Below are positions 1-13,553 of a DNA stretch of 64,000 nucleotides, in pieces. A model generated the notes under the pieces. The model searched no databases. It had not been told where the DNA came from and was given only the letters and a program-made list of their open reading frames with translations. Made by a program: the position numbers and the translations under genes. Every line of letters starts with the position of its first letter. The first letter of the stretch is position 1. The DNA is from Hypoxylon rubiginosum (taxonomy: Eukaryota; Ascomycota; Sordariomycetes; Xylariales; Hypoxylaceae): contig CADCXA010000042.1 of the NCBI GenBank assembly GCA_902806565.1, positions 586,727 through 650,726 on the forward strand, read 5' to 3'.

Positions 1-676
1 GCGACTGGCTCGCATCATCAACAGGTGTTAGATCCCTAGGTATTCGAAGACGCGAGCGTCCTTCTCTGTAGTCGTAGGCCTCTTCCTCAGCACGTAGCTC
101 AACCACGGTTGGCATGACGGACTCGAGAAAGGGCACGAGAACGGAGTCGTTGATTAGGTCCCGGACGATCTGAACTGCCTCGTCAAACTCGGAAGGATCC
201 GGCGGGTTTGCTCTGCAGCAGGGAAGCTGAAGCAGACGATCACGAACGCGGGCAGGAAGGTTCACTTCCCGCGGCGCACACGGCATGATGTACGCATCGA
301 TCACCTTCCGCCATAGCGAACATATATGCGCTGGACCATTTGGGAGTTGGCCCTGTACGATCTGATAATACGTCGCCCTGTATCGTTCAGCATCTAAGAT
401 GAATTCTAGCGTTTCTAGACAGTGGTTTTGGGATAGGAAGGCCATGAAAGAACTGAGCGTCCATGGCGGCGGTGCTGTGTTGGAGAGTATGTCTGTTAGT
501 GATGGCTGGTTGGCGAATGGTGAGCCGGTCCGTGGTATGGCCCAGCTCGTTGGACGCGACGAATCCATTGCAGTTTCTTGTTCCCAGTCCTCGAAGACCG
601 ACGACGGTGGTGACAACTCCGTGGGAGATGGGTTCAAGTAGACTGGCGAGCTTCCTCGTAATCTAGGTTTTCCCAT
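1..676 (-). CDS. RGS-domain protein, 5' part, cut by the window edge
   Basis: An uninterrupted reading frame of 225 codons starts at the ATG at 676 and leaves the window without a stop, so the C-terminus is missing. Residues about 1-68 are a Ser/Pro-rich leader. From residue 70 (APPPWTLSSFMAFLSQNHC) to about 190 the protein reads as a regulator of G-protein signalling domain: helix with LETLEFILDAERYR, then LWRKVIDAYIMPCAPREVNLP, then DEAVQIVRDLINDSVLVPFLESV. RGS proteins speed GTP hydrolysis by G-alpha subunits at the plasma membrane; in moulds they control growth and sporulation. The start was chosen because no in-frame ATG was seen further upstream. It resembles short RGS proteins of the Aspergillus rgsB type, but I cannot assign the subfamily without the C-terminus. 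No intron is needed in the visible part. Confidence 0.88.
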   Translation of the reverse strand, partial: MGKPRLRGSSPVYLNPSPTELSPPSSVFEDWEQETAMDSSRPTSWAIPRTGSPFANQPSLTDILSNTAPPPWTLSSFMAFLSQNHCLETLEFILDAERYRATYYQIVQGQLPNGPAHICSLWRKVIDAYIMPCAPREVNLPARVRDRLLQLPCCRANPPDPSEFDEAVQIVRDLINDSVLVPFLESVMPTVVELRAEEEAYDYREGRSRLRIPRDLTPVDDASQS

Positions 677-3600
677 TATTCCTTTGAAGTCGTGAGAAGG
701 ATAGGTATCGGGTAATCCGCCAGGCTGTGGAACCCAGAGCAAACAGAAGCTCTTGCAGCGAATTTTAACCCCAAACAAGCTCTGATGCCATGTAAGACTG
801 GCAATGCTTCCTGTTTGACGAAATTGTTTCGTAATAAGATTGCGGAAACGCACGAGAAGCCGTCTAGCCTAGCTTTAAGCTGCCTTCAACAGCTGCAGGA
901 AGCCCCCGTGTATTTCAAGGACCAAGCTCTCCCGGCCAATCAACTAGCCTTCGCCCCAACTCCACACGGGTAGGGACAGAGACCAAAGTAACTTTCAAAC
1001 ACCCAGTATTCAGTTGGCCGGCGGGCTGGGCGTCGTGTTATTTCCGGGCCAGCACAAACTAGCTTAAGCAGCTGGTAACAAAGACCACAAGAGACAGAGA
1101 GTTGGTCTTGGTTGGACACAGCCTTAGGCAAAGTGGAATTACCTGGTATCAGCAGAGACCCCAGGAGTAACCAAGTTTCGGGTTACGATAAGGTTCAACG
1201 GGCACGATGACAAGTTCTGCTAGCTGAAGATAATAGTGTCAGGCCGATCCAACGGAAATCCGATGGTTGGATGAGCGAGACAAGAGTGGATAGTATGGTT
1301 TTCGAGGGAAGGGTTAGCAACGAGCGATACGCATGGCGGGGAATTTGCTTTTCCTCTTGCTCGACTCGGAATACCTAGACAAAAAGCCTAATGTTGCAGG
1401 TCTCCAGCGAGTTTAAGGAGGTTTTCCTGGGATTCTAGCACTATTCTAGAGCGAAATCGTGCGACGTTTTCCAAGCAAGCAGTGATCTGGTTCTACAGCA
1501 CAACTGGTACAACGGCCCGTGTGGAATGAATGACGAGCAGAACGGATGGCAGGCGACCTCTCGCAACGAAGGACCAAAAGCACACAACAATTAGATCCAC
1601 CCAAAGCGTAGCAGCGGCACGGCAAGAAACTGAGACCAGGAACTGAGACTGTCGTTCAAGAAGGAATGGCGTTGATCTTGTCGGCACGGTTGGGAAACCG
1701 AAGTTACGGAGCCGGCTTCGACGGGAAGCGATGGTAACAGCGAGTAAGTCGTATTTAGCAATTGGTTGCTAGTCGTCTTCTTTTTCTTATATATGTCGTC
1801 GCACAAGTGAGAGGAGCGGGCGAAATCGAAATTTGCTTCGAGGAGTCGATGACAATGACAATGGAGAATAGGAAAGGTAGTAGAGAGGTAAAAATGAGGG
1901 CTTCCTGATAAGAGGGTATTCAACAGTTGATGAAGCAGGGCAAAGTCTGGTTCTGGACGGAACAGCCAGGACTAGAAACAGAAGGCGGGTGGGAGAGCGT
2001 AGAGATTAAAGGGAAAAAGGGAGGGATGTACTGGTACCCACCCTCGGGGCGATCAAAGGTACCTGGCCTAGGATGCCATGGATGCATACTGGGATGTATC
2101 CCATGTACTTGGCCTACCTGGCCTACTACCTGGCCCGGCTGGCGTACATAATGGCGAATGACTGGGCGGCTGGGGTTCTACGCTACTATGTAGATGGGTA
2201 CCCCTTTTAACCCTGTGGTGGGAACTTTTGACTAAGAAAAATCCCCTTCTACCCAAGTAACACCCCATACATTGGATCAGGTATCTTGATACGTACAGGT
2301 AGGTACATGGCCATATACCTGGCGCATCCATCGCGACAGACGCCTGCATGCTACAATTGCTTCTTCGCTTTTCCTATTAGTCAGTCATCTCCCGTTTTAT
2401 ATTAACAAGATGAAGAGTCTCTCTCTATCTCAGCCAATACTTGATGTCGTTATCATGTTGCGCACCTACAGTAGCAATACAATAGACGGGGGATTTAAGA
2501 AGAAGAGTGAGACAGGGGAGAAGAGTAGGGCAGGGGGAGAAGAAGAAGAAGCGCATCGGGCTGGGCGAAGCCGTCAGTGCTAATCTCCATCCGCGTTACT
2601 TCTTCGCCCACTACTCCTACGTACATCTACCTACCTACAAATACCTACGATACCTACATAGCTCCTATCGTAACTTCTTGTTACCTACTACTCAATACCA
2701 ATAGGATGGAAGGCTACCGGGACGTAGGAGACGCTCTTCCTACTTCTAGTGCCGCTTTGCCGCCGCCATACATGACATTGTAGTCACATACATACCTAAT
2801 AGAAAGGTTAGGCTCTTGAAGCCTCGCCCGCCTACAATGCCCTACTCGCGCATACCTGACTATACTGCCGTCATCTCGTCAAGTATGTACTACACTACAT
2901 ATGTGTGTGTATAAAGTCTAGTTAGTCGGATTCAGCCAGGGCAGAGTCGACTTATCCATCCTATCCTATCCACCCTATCCACCCTGCCACCTGGTACATA
3001 CGTAGTGGGAAGTGGTGGCGCGACGCTAGAAGGGCGCTAGAAGAAGGAGAACCCAAGCAGGCCAAGCCAAGGATCCAATTACATGTGGGATTCCAATCGC
3101 ATCCGAGGGATCTCGTACTCATGCGGAATAGTCCGTCGCACCCCTGCCACCCTTTAGCCGTACTGTGTAAAGCGGCAAGGGATGATGGAAGAATGCTAGA
3201 AGCACCTGATGATGCCGACAAAGCCAATCAGCGGCGACACCACCTGGTGGCCCCAGCCCCGGTCCCATACGTGTGGTGGGGTGGTCGATGTCGCCCCGGG
3301 CGTGTCGGTCAGTTTTGGTTGTGTGGTACTTGTTCCTTGGTACTTTGACCTATGCCAATCCAAACAAAGGAGGGACCCCTTTTCGAAGAGAGAGAAAAGA
3401 AAAAGAAAAAAAATCAAGGTAAGGCAGTCAATAATACGATGTCGAGTTTTGCCACTCGCGCGAAGTGATGAGTGAGCAGCAGGACTCTGAAAAGGGACCG
3501 AGCTTACAAGGAATTTACACATCGTGTTTAGAGGTACGCAAGCGAGACTCAGACTCGAAGAGCGTCATACGATGATGAAAGTTGAAGTTGAAATGTTTCC

Positions 3601-5368
3601 ATGTCTTGAGTCTCCGGTCGCTATAGACGGCGATGGCATCATCCAGATTAATCATTGAACCACTGCCTATTCTGTGGCTAGTTCAGCACGTTTCGCCCCT
3701 GGTCCTGGTCGACTTTATTTGACGATCGTTGCTATGTAGGTTGTCCTACATAAGACATAGGTACCTACTGAGATATCAACGTGGAACGTCGAATAGATTC
3801 TTTTCTCCAGTCTCTGGATACAGTAGAGTCCCGGATGCCGTAATAGCATTATCGTACTGCAGATTCTTCTGTATGACATGCAGGTTTGTACGTCGCACAA
3901 CAAATGCACTCAGACAGACTCAGCTATCACGGCAGAGGGGATTTGCTGCGAAGTCGTTGGACAAGTTTCAAGTCTACCATGGCTAGAGACTTCTTGCTAC
4001 CGTCACCACCTACAGCATGTATCCATACATGATATTCGGTTTGCGAATAGTAGAGGTAGATGACGGGCTCAACCCATATCGGCGTCGTCTCTCTGTTTCT
4101 CTTCTCCTGCCCCCCTCCCGACGACCCCTTCGCGCTACGGCATCTCGTGATTGTCGCGCAATGTGACTGGCTCAGTCGATATTATCCTAGATTGATTGCA
4201 GTATCATTGCCCCCCAAAGTCGAGATTGCACGCACGCGACCGTTGGGGCCAAGCTTCCTCGGCAGACGCTATTTATATTATATCGCAAGACACTATGAGA
4301 AGAAGTTGAAATATAATGGCTCGATAAGGAGACGTCGAATTGGCTGATTGATTAATTAACTACCATGACAGGAGACCTATCTGCCTATCTCTTGGACCCT
4401 TAATGAGTCTTAATAATAATAAAGAGCATATCGTCTCACTAATAGACGCGCAAGCCGCGTGGGTAGAGATAGTGTCAACGGGTCGGTGGCATGTAGATCG
4501 CTTCTGCCAGTTGGAAAAGGGAAAGGGTGCCCGGCAGTTGGTGAGCAACCCAAGGTAGCATCAGTGTTTCGCTCTCGTCCGTCCAACCAGTTCGAAACGC
4601 TCTGTGGGCGCCGGAACAGAAAGATGCCAGTTTGCATCATTGGGCATAAGCGCAAGTTCCAAAACTGTCGTCTCACACTATCCCGCTGCTTCGAACACTT
4701 CGACGGGAGAGAAGAAGGGGGGGTATAGATTGAGTCAAGATCGGCCATGCGCGAGCCCATGCAGGACAGGACAGGCATAGCACATGCCTTGGAAACGAGA
4801 GTCCGTTCTCGAAGCAGTCTTCAACCCCTCGAACAGCCAGACACGACCTCCGATAGTGGTAAGGCCAAAATCTGTAAAATATGCGAAGGTGTGAAGATCA
4901 GCTGCTTACGCTGCCATTTCCAGCAAGGCTAGAGGCCTGCCATTGGGCGTGACATCAGGGAAAATGGCTGTCAGCATTTCTGAATCTGGCGTGCATTACC
5001 GGAACTTGGTGACTCCAGAGAGGGGGAGCAAGGAAGCAAGGAGGCAGCAAGGTAGCTTGGTGCTTAGGTGGTTTGGGGGCGACAGCCTCGCTGGAAGGGT
5101 ATCATCGAGTATCAACGCGTCACATCAGAGCACTATTTACACATCTGATTTGCGCCATCTGTTGCACAATATGTAGGTTAGATATGTAGGCCTGCGGGTG
5201 AGGCTTGAAAACGGCCGACCTTCTGGCAGCTGGGGGCCGAAGTAGGATCTCTCCCTTTACTCATCAGCTCATCCAAGGAGGTCGGTAGTTCGAAATACCT
5301 TCCTTACTATCAATATTACACCACATCCACCTACCTAGGTAATTGTGCTTCACCGAGTTTTTCTTCGT

Positions 5369-5384
5369 AAAAAAAAAAAAAAAA
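5369..5384 (+). repeat. poly(A) run of 16, followed by T5
   Basis: A homopolymer of 16 A followed directly by five T lies in the gene-free region. It could be simple slippage or the tail of an old retroposed sequence; no flanking element or target duplication was found. Confidence 0.7.
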
Positions 5385-6102
5385 TTTTTCATCACGGTCA
5401 AAAACATGCGAAAGAGAGGGGTAGAGATGGTTGCCGTCGCTAATCCATGGCCCATGGCCTATGGACACGCCGCTATGGGTTTGCTTGCGACACGGAAAGG
5501 CAAGATTCTGGAACGTTTTGCGACAATGCCGACCACAGCCGCAATCCAGGGGCTCGTCGCGCGAAGGAAACCAAATTGCGACCCACAGATGATGCCACTT
5601 AAGACAAATATTTACACTGAAGAAAAAATATACGAATAGAATTCTCGGTGTCGAAAAACATAGGGTGAACGATTATCTGGCGATGAAAACATTCGGTTTA
5701 GAGAAGAAAAAAAAGAATGGATTTGCTAATAGCTCCGAGCTAGGATTACAAGCTCCGAGTTCTCCGCTGCTTACTCTCCCAAGAAGGAATGTGGAAAAGA
5801 AAATAATTAAAAAGGAAAACCATACATAGTAGAAAATAGCTCGCCAGACTCCAGTCGTATGGGCTAGCAGATGCGCGAAGCAGGGAGCGACAGAGCGAGT
5901 AGGGATACTCCACAGCGAGTTATGTTCGGTACTGTATGGAGTGTATCGTCTTGTACGGGTACATTAGGATAATGGAGAACGGAATTGATATGTCCACTCA
6001 CATATAGATTAGAGATTACGTAGCGGGCGATCAAGATCCACAAGAATAAGTAGAATGGTAGCCGTTGGAGCCATTAGATCCATTCATCGCGTAATAAGCG
6101 TC

Positions 6103-6127
6103 TTCTAGAACATTTCTAGAATATTTC
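6103..6127. repeat. 11-bp tandem repeat of TTCTAGAA
   Basis: The 8-bp palindrome TTCTAGAA occurs at 6103-6110 and 6114-6121, each followed by a 3-bp spacer (CAT, TAT) and then another TTC. TTC-N2-GAA is the core of heat-shock elements, but the 3-bp gap between GAA and the next TTC breaks the usual 5-bp phasing. Reported as a repeat; the regulatory reading is a guess. Confidence 0.4.
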
Positions 6128-7364
6128 CGTGTGCAGGGCGGATGATTAGCGCAGAGCCGGACGGCCATGCCGGCGTCATACTAGGTATTACTCCAATGTT
6201 TAGGTACGAGGTCACCTACGATACATTCATACATTCATGAACAGCATATTCATGTAGTATCGCGCGAATGCTTGTCTCAGTTCGCCGTCATTCTTATGCG
6301 ACCAACGAACAAAGAGCTCACTGATGACCTTACCACCATCATCCAAATGAATTTGTAGGAAGTTTGGAGCTCGTACTGCGCTGTCATAGTTGACTGGCTG
6401 TCGAGGCCATTCAAAATATCTCCAACCGAGGCATCCTACTATGTACAGCCAGCCAGCCTACATGTTGACTAATTAGGTAAGTATTTACAATCCTAACAAA
6501 CGACCCTGACCGGTTCGAGGATCTGGCGCTTACAACAGCTAACTCGCCCCTAGCGATAATAGGAAGGCAACGAGAGAGTCGCGCTCTACGAGAAAAAGGG
6601 GCGACTAAATAGTACGAGCTGAGAGGGCGAAACCACCAATCAGACGACGTCGTTCGTGTCTTTTCATCCTCAGCTCTCTCCTAAGCAGCTGCCTAACCAC
6701 CCTCGCTTTCGCTTCCACTTGACGACGGAGGCAGTGCTGTAGCGCGCGCTCCGGGCTCGGGTGCGTCGTCCGCCATAGTGGCGTCTAGGATTCACCCGGG
6801 AGAAGAAGGTCCAGAGCCTCCAAAGCCATATACATACCTAGAAATCTCATCCCAACCTGCCAACTTAATCTGAACTCCAGGGGGCCTCTTGGCGAACCAC
6901 ATCGCCTGCCCCGTTTTCCAACACTTCGGTACGGGTAAAAATTTTTCATCTGGTTGTTACTATGTTACATCTAGACCGACTTGGTCTCATCCAGTCTACC
7001 AGTCAGATCTCAAGGACGCAAAACGCCGTTACTGCATGCGCGGTGCGAGCTGTTCGAGAGTCAAGCATTATGTATGGCATGGTGTTAGGCTGCTTCTCGA
7101 GCCAAGTCAAATTCTAATTTCTGTGATTCCAGCCTTATATTACTAGTAACGTCGCATCTTCAGTACCCGGTTATATCAGTATATCAATGAGCGCCTGGGC
7201 ATTATCATCGTCTCTCCACGTGACGAGAGAACCTTCCAATCTGGTATGCGAAATTCGGCCGTGCTAATATATCCAACAGCCCATCAATGGTCGATACCTC
7301 TCTAGCGAACCCATTCCAAGCGATGCAATATGTAGCAGCCTACAGCTTTTGCCCAACGTTACAC

Positions 7365-7378
7365 TACCTACCTAGGTA
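7365..7378. repeat. example of the TACCTAGGTA-type motif
   Basis: TACCTACCTAGGTA at this site is one of many copies of a short motif built on TACCTA/TAGGTA. Others are at 5331-5341, 8432-8441, 13213-13233, 24412-24431, 27900-27908, 30201-30260, 30277-30288 and 34214-34258. All those noted lie between genes. Function unknown. Confidence 0.6.
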
Positions 7379-10300
7379 CTCAAGCTTCACCCGCCAAAGG
7401 AATTAGTCTCTCTCAGATGCCCAGACACATCACATTTTTTCCATGTAACGCCAGCTTCAAATCACACCAGCGGTAAACCAACCCATAGGGCGGATTGTCG
7501 ACATTCCACAGATCAATACACACGGTCTCGACGTACGAGACAAGTGCCGCAGGGCTGAGCGACGTTTAATCAATTTAGCCGTTCCAAGTTCCCTCTCCCT
7601 GCCCGCATACCTCAAACCCCCCTATTCTAACGGATGTGATAAGTCAGACCAGCCTGACGTTTCTTGCAGCATGCCGCAGAAGAGGAATTACCCGATGAAT
7701 CACGGCAATGTTGTTATTTTATAAACGATTCCAGATTCGTTCCCCGCTAGTGGGAACTATTAATTGCTTTCTATTGCTTTCTTCCCTTCCAATGCCGATC
7801 TCCCCCCGTTACAAGGGACCCCAAAAAGCTATTCCATCGTGCAGGTCCGCCAAGGGGGCTCGATGGTAAGAGGATATCGCAAATCGCGACGCTCCTTTTA
7901 CTGGTGGGATAGAGTTGCCTAGGACAGCAATTTTTCTTTTTTAAAATATTCCTTGGCAGAGCCTCAGTGACGGCTCGGCCCTCTAGGTCTTTTGTCTGTT
8001 TGCTCGTATATGTTGTGTCGAGAGAGACCAAGGCCTTGGTAGCTGCCTAAAGAGGCAAGACAAGACTGGCACGCTCGTGATGCAGCCGAACTTACTCACT
8101 GCTTGGCTATCCACCAATGCGCTCATCAGTGCCCATCGATACGACTTAAAATTGAGATCTCGACGCTCGATTCCGATTGGCCGCGTCCGTAATTGACGTT
8201 GAATATAGCTCTCTGTATGGTTCGATGTCGTTGAAAGGCCTTGCTAGAGCCTCAATCTCCACCGGTTTGCTATATGTAAATCGCCTAGCCACCAGAAGGG
8301 CAGCTCAGGAGGCAAGTCCCGAGTCCGGAAAGTCCGGGTCCCTAATCCGCTCGGACATGTAGATAGATACGGTGAAAAAAAACAAGATACCTAGCTCTCC
8401 TTCTACATCCCTCGCGAGACCTGCCTCTACTTACCTAGGTATGCGTCTGCCGTCTGCCGCCAGCGAACGAGAGCCAAGCGTGTAAGCCCAAATAAGGTTA
8501 TCCCGTGACTTTATGTTCGGTCTACGATAGGGAATGATTTGGCTAGTTATTACGCGTCTAGGGCTTATACTACGTAGACTTAGCAAGATTTAAGGTAGTA
8601 GGCTTGCTTGCATGAAGGCAGATCATATCCGAATACCTGGGAATCGTATCCGCGTATGCTCTCCCTGCGCTCAGGTGACGCGAGAAACGCCGCTCAGATT
8701 AGCGACGAGATGCTGTATCCATTTCATTAACTACCAAGTATTACCTACCAAAAGAAGAATGTCAATATAAAATCTGAATTTTTAAAGTCTAAAAATGGTA
8801 TGGTTCTTTGAATGCCTTAGGTAGGTCAGCTCCCTTAGATGTGAGTATGGGATTATGGGATTATGGGAATATCGCAATGCCCGAGCGGCACTCCCCGTAC
8901 GCGATGTGTGTCTCTCATAGCGGAAACATATAAGGCCTGGGTTAGTATAAAATGCTTGGGAGTGACGCATGTTCAACATAGGCGGCTTTGTAATGCGTTA
9001 CGATCTACCTATCGACTCGAAAGCTGATGGGCAACAGATGCCGTGTCACCGGTGGCTTGACGCTGGTCAACAGGAGATGCTAAGATGCTTACTGTAAGAT
9101 ATATATTTTCTAAGATTTTGTTTACGATTAGTCGATGATGTTCCTTGGAGTTGACATGCCATGTTTCTTGATTGTCGTTGCTGAGATCAGCCGCCCGTCC
9201 CGTCGGCAATGCCGCCAGCGAAAGGACACTGCTCCGTTTCCGCGATAGCTAAGTGTCAGAAAGTCAGGTAATCTATGCCCTACCATATACCTCCATTGCT
9301 ATTCGTAGCTCTCTAAAAACACTGGAGCGTGGATTTCGAGTCGCTCGGTACTATCTGCAGCTAATAGGGCTTGGTACTGACATTGCAGCCAAGTACCTCG
9401 CTATAAGAGAATCTCACGATGTGTATCTTAGGTACCTCTCATCCAACATACAGCTACTGGAACCTATTAGGTCTCGAGGAATGTCGAAAGTCGAGAGGAG
9501 CAAGCATTTGGGGAGCAGCGCTGCTGACAAATTGTGGTAAGGTTGATCCCCCCTTTTCATCGCCGCACAGCTTCACGCCAGACATGGAACATCCCGGCCA
9601 AAAACAAACATCCAACTGCCAACATGTAATCACGTAACCGATATAACGCACGGGGTTGCCTCGCAGCTATCCATGCGTTACCTGCTAGCGATCTGTAAAC
9701 TGTTTCTGGGTATTACCAAGGGGCGCGTCGGGGTTGACTAGCGGAGTCCTTCTGCGGCGCATTGGTCTGGAGGTTGGAATAAAGTGGGAGAAGAGAACGG
9801 CGTTGAGTTACAGTTGATGCTAGTAGTAAGCCGTAGGAGGCTGCTGCTACGGCGTTTCTCGTGGGTGGTTAGGGTTACGGGCCGTTAAATAAGACTCCTG
9901 CTAGTTGATAATGACGGCTAGATGATCCGATCTGGGCCCACCGACTTCACACCCCTTTTTGTCTCTAACTCTCCTGGATCCTACGCGGTGGAGAGGGAGG
10001 GTTACGAGGTTACGGGAATCACTACGAGGCTATCTCAAGATGACTTGGCATCCGAGGATAGATTCCGGTGGTTAACTGGAGGCTAGGGATTACACAGATA
10101 TCCCACTCCCAGAGAGAATGGACGAGCTTGATAAAAGCGGCGGCTGGATAATGAGAGCTAGTTATGGCACGCCAAGCAGTGACAAAAGCTGTCATTTGGA
10201 TATCATTTGCCGGGGGCGCTGTATTGGTTCTCAATCACACCCTACGCCAACTCGGGGGAAAGGATTCTGACAGTGAATATTCGCCAGTGACATTAGATGC

Positions 10301-13300
10301 GAAATGAAACAATTAGTCAGTGTTCCAGGTCTAATCTTAGTCTCGTAGGTTTCCTGGAATCAACCTATCATTGCTCTGGGCAGTGCTAGGAGGGTTGGTA
10401 CTATCGTTTTACCCCTTTTATTAGAGAATAGTGCTGGGAACTCCTGAGTTGGTGGTAGCACAGTCACAATTACTTGTGCCTAAATCCAACATTGCTATCG
10501 CAGTCACAGTCGTGAAGTGGGACATGTTACCGGCGAATAGTCACTGACGCCCAGCTCCTCCAAAAGGCGTAACCCCCTCCCCTGTGCCTAAACAAGATCT
10601 GGAAGCACCCAATCTAAGACAGCGTTATGGGGGGTTGCCTCTCCCGCAGAGATAAGCACATGAAGAGCTATAAGTGGTTGGAGCAAGCTTCGAGCACTTA
10701 ATATCGAAGACCGATTTCCTTACCCTTCCAGAAGCCTTTCCCGTCGGCAGGGCCAAGCTATGGGTCGAGATGCTAACTCCTGACGGAAGGTGTCATCATT
10801 TTCTACCCGCTCGGGCTCGACTCGTCTCGTGAGTCTATCCATATTGAAGTCATCGCGAGTTGTAGAACTCCAATGCGGATCACAGCAAGGGATAATTAGC
10901 ACCATGCAATATGCGCCGTAGCAGCTCGAATCACGATTGATTCCCGCAGGATGAAATATACAATGTATCCTCACTTCTCATGCACGTTTACACTAAGCAT
11001 GAGCAGTATACCGGGATGTTTCAACTTGAATCAAGAAATTATTCTCACGTTTGACCCTTCCGTGGCTCTGAGTGGTCTCATAATCTAAAGCTTCCCATCT
11101 CAGGGGGACGCCAGGGGGGCATTGATGTTCCATGGCAAGACACGAACGTGCGTATTAACTTCTCCGAAAACACACAGCCTCTCGAAGTAGCCGAATTACA
11201 AATATGAATAATTAAACTATTCTGATGATCGCCCTCAGTTGATCTATATCCCAGCATCCAACTACCGAGATCAATACTCAAGTGGTCTGTTTAGTTACAT
11301 CCCCTATCAACTTGACTCCTGACAGCATACTCGCCCCTTGTTCGTTGTGAATGGCACGTCAACTCCTACGTTTGCCGCTCGTGCATGTGAAGAGGGTTGG
11401 AAACGAGATGAGGCCCTGGCAAAAAGGTACCTAGACGCCATGTCACTATACATAGCCTGAAGTATACCATTGGTAGCTCGAGGCCTTAGTAGCAGCGAGC
11501 GTCAGCTAATGAAAACGTCAGTGTTTATCTTCGAAATACACAAATGTCCTCACATCTAATGACCAGATGGCTATCCGATCCAAGTGTCAAGGCTATGTTC
11601 ATGTCATGTTGAGTATTGAGTCTCTGGATCTCAGGTTTGATGGAGATATATGTAGGGCCGTCAACGACTTGTTTCTGACTCGGGCTGTTTGCGCTGAGGG
11701 CTTGGTTATGTCTCCTAGCCAATGGTCCAGGGCAGCTTATCAACCACTCCCTACATGCTGCTACACAATTGAAGACTTCTAATATGAGATGCTAGGTAGG
11801 TAATGCGATACCTAGAAGATCTATTGATCGAGACTAAAGTGTTACCTATGGTGAGTAGGGTACTGAATGAATAAGTTGACGAGTGCCTGAAAACCCCCCT
11901 TACCTAAATTTAGAACATTAGCATTTGGGTAGCTAATAGGGGCATCCTAGGGCAGCAAAACCACATTCCTATTACCTAGCCGATGTCCCCATACCTAATC
12001 TATTCTCACGCCGCCTGGTAAAGATGTTTATCTTCCTTTTCTTAGCCTTGCCTCCCCCCTATTATATTAAACTGGTACCTACTTAGCATTCCATGCTGCT
12101 TGCCGGTCAGAGTCAGGGTTAGATTCGGAGGCGCTTATTGATCTGAAAGCATCGACGACACTACGCACTTAGTATCGCGCTTTACTTATAAGCTAGATAC
12201 GGGCTTCTCTCCGGCGACAGCCTTATGTGCTGCTTTAAAGCAGCCGTCTAACCCGGCAATAAGGTACCGCTCCTTAGTCCACGCAGGTCGGCCCTAGCTA
12301 AACTGGCGTCCCGGTGATAGCAAGTTTTCGTATGACTCGCTAGCTCAACGTCACGGCATCATCTTATACTTGGCGGGTTAAGAGGGAATTTAGGGTCGAT
12401 TCCCGTCGGCGCTACTTGGTAGTCTCCATCGAGCCGCCGTCGATTCATGCTTACCAATAAACTGGGAAGATAAGTTAAGGATTGGGCAATACCCACGTGG
12501 AGGTGTCTCCGGAAAATGATAACTTAGTCGCAGAGCCGCCTACCTTTTCGCCCTACACCAAGGGTTGTTAGGGCTGATGAGTCTGGGGAAAACGGCGGAA
12601 CCAACATCGGACGAAATGTCGTCACCACCACCCCTGAGGGACAAATTCCAGCCTACCTACGAGAGATTCATCAGCCTCTCTTGATATTTTTACCTACGCC
12701 CAGATTTTCGGGTCTTGTCATCCAATCAATCTCCAATCTGGTGATATATCAGATTCGCAATCCAGCCCACGTATGAAGTTCGAGGTCAGGTAGGTAGCTG
12801 ACGTACCACCAGGAACGTGAGAGCGGGGGAGAATGGGAGAGCGCAGAAACGGCGGGGGTTGACTGCCTAACGACATGCAGCGTGGCGTGCCGGGCGTGCT
12901 ATATCGAGGCAGTATATCCCAGGCAGGTTGTCTGATTTGACCAATAGAGTATCGTGGCCCGTCAGCATCTTAATATCGAGCTTCCCTTTTCGCCAATTCC
13001 AACGTCTTCGATAGGGCTAATACAGCAGCTACCTACGTAGTTCTACTTAGAGGATGGCTTCACCGCTCTGCCCTATCTGCAGCGTGCTTCACTGAGGGGG
13101 AATCTATACGCACTGCATATACGCATTGCAGATAGGGCTTACGCAGCCTTCTTGACTGCAATTGGGCTCTGAGTCACATCGCTATCACATCGTTAGCCAT
13201 CAATCGGAGCCCTTCCTAGGTAACAGGTAGGTAAGCGAGGACGAAAGACGCAATATTGGATTAGTCCTAGCCTTGTCCCGAGCACGAACAGAACCGAACC

Positions 13301-13553
13301 ACCACGTTCTGAGTCGTTTCTTACTGTTTGCTTTACTTGAGATAGAGGCATTCTGTGTGCAGTCTAAAGTAACACATCATCAATTCAATTACTGTGGCAA
13401 ATTTTCAATAGAATCGATCATTCCTTGACGTCCTAGTCCTATCTTGACTTAACGCGACGCGGTAAGACGCACGCAGAACGTTTCGAGTTGTAGCAAGGCG
13501 GCCTTGGCGATAGTTTCAGTCAGCCCGCCAAGTGCGTTTCAACTACGGAAGCC

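Larger units (their letters stand above)
677..13553. other. 12.9-kb stretch without a supportable gene
   Basis: No frame here shows a recognisable domain, and the longer open frames (up to about 120 codons, for example 4410-4778 minus) overlap frames on the other strand, are not conserved-looking and lack convincing splice partners. No tRNA with a proper B box and no 5S rRNA was seen. What is visible: a run of 16 A at 5369-5384, a TTCTAGAA direct repeat at 6103-6127, small imperfect repeats such as GGGATTAT twice near 8848, and scattered TACCTA/TAGGTA motifs. The base composition is ordinary, so unlike the right end this is not a RIP block. It may hold long untranslated leaders or non-coding RNAs. 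Confidence 0.6.

Noticed and set aside
4410..4778. 122-codon minus-strand open frame
   Set aside because: No domain, overlapped by frames on both strands, no good splice sites extending it.
9253..9540. 95-codon plus-strand open frame with helical character
   Set aside because: No recognisable family and no supporting introns or neighbours; length is within chance expectation.
12385..12405. tRNA B-box-like sequence GGGTCGATTCCC
   Set aside because: One base short of the consensus and no matching A box or cloverleaf upstream.
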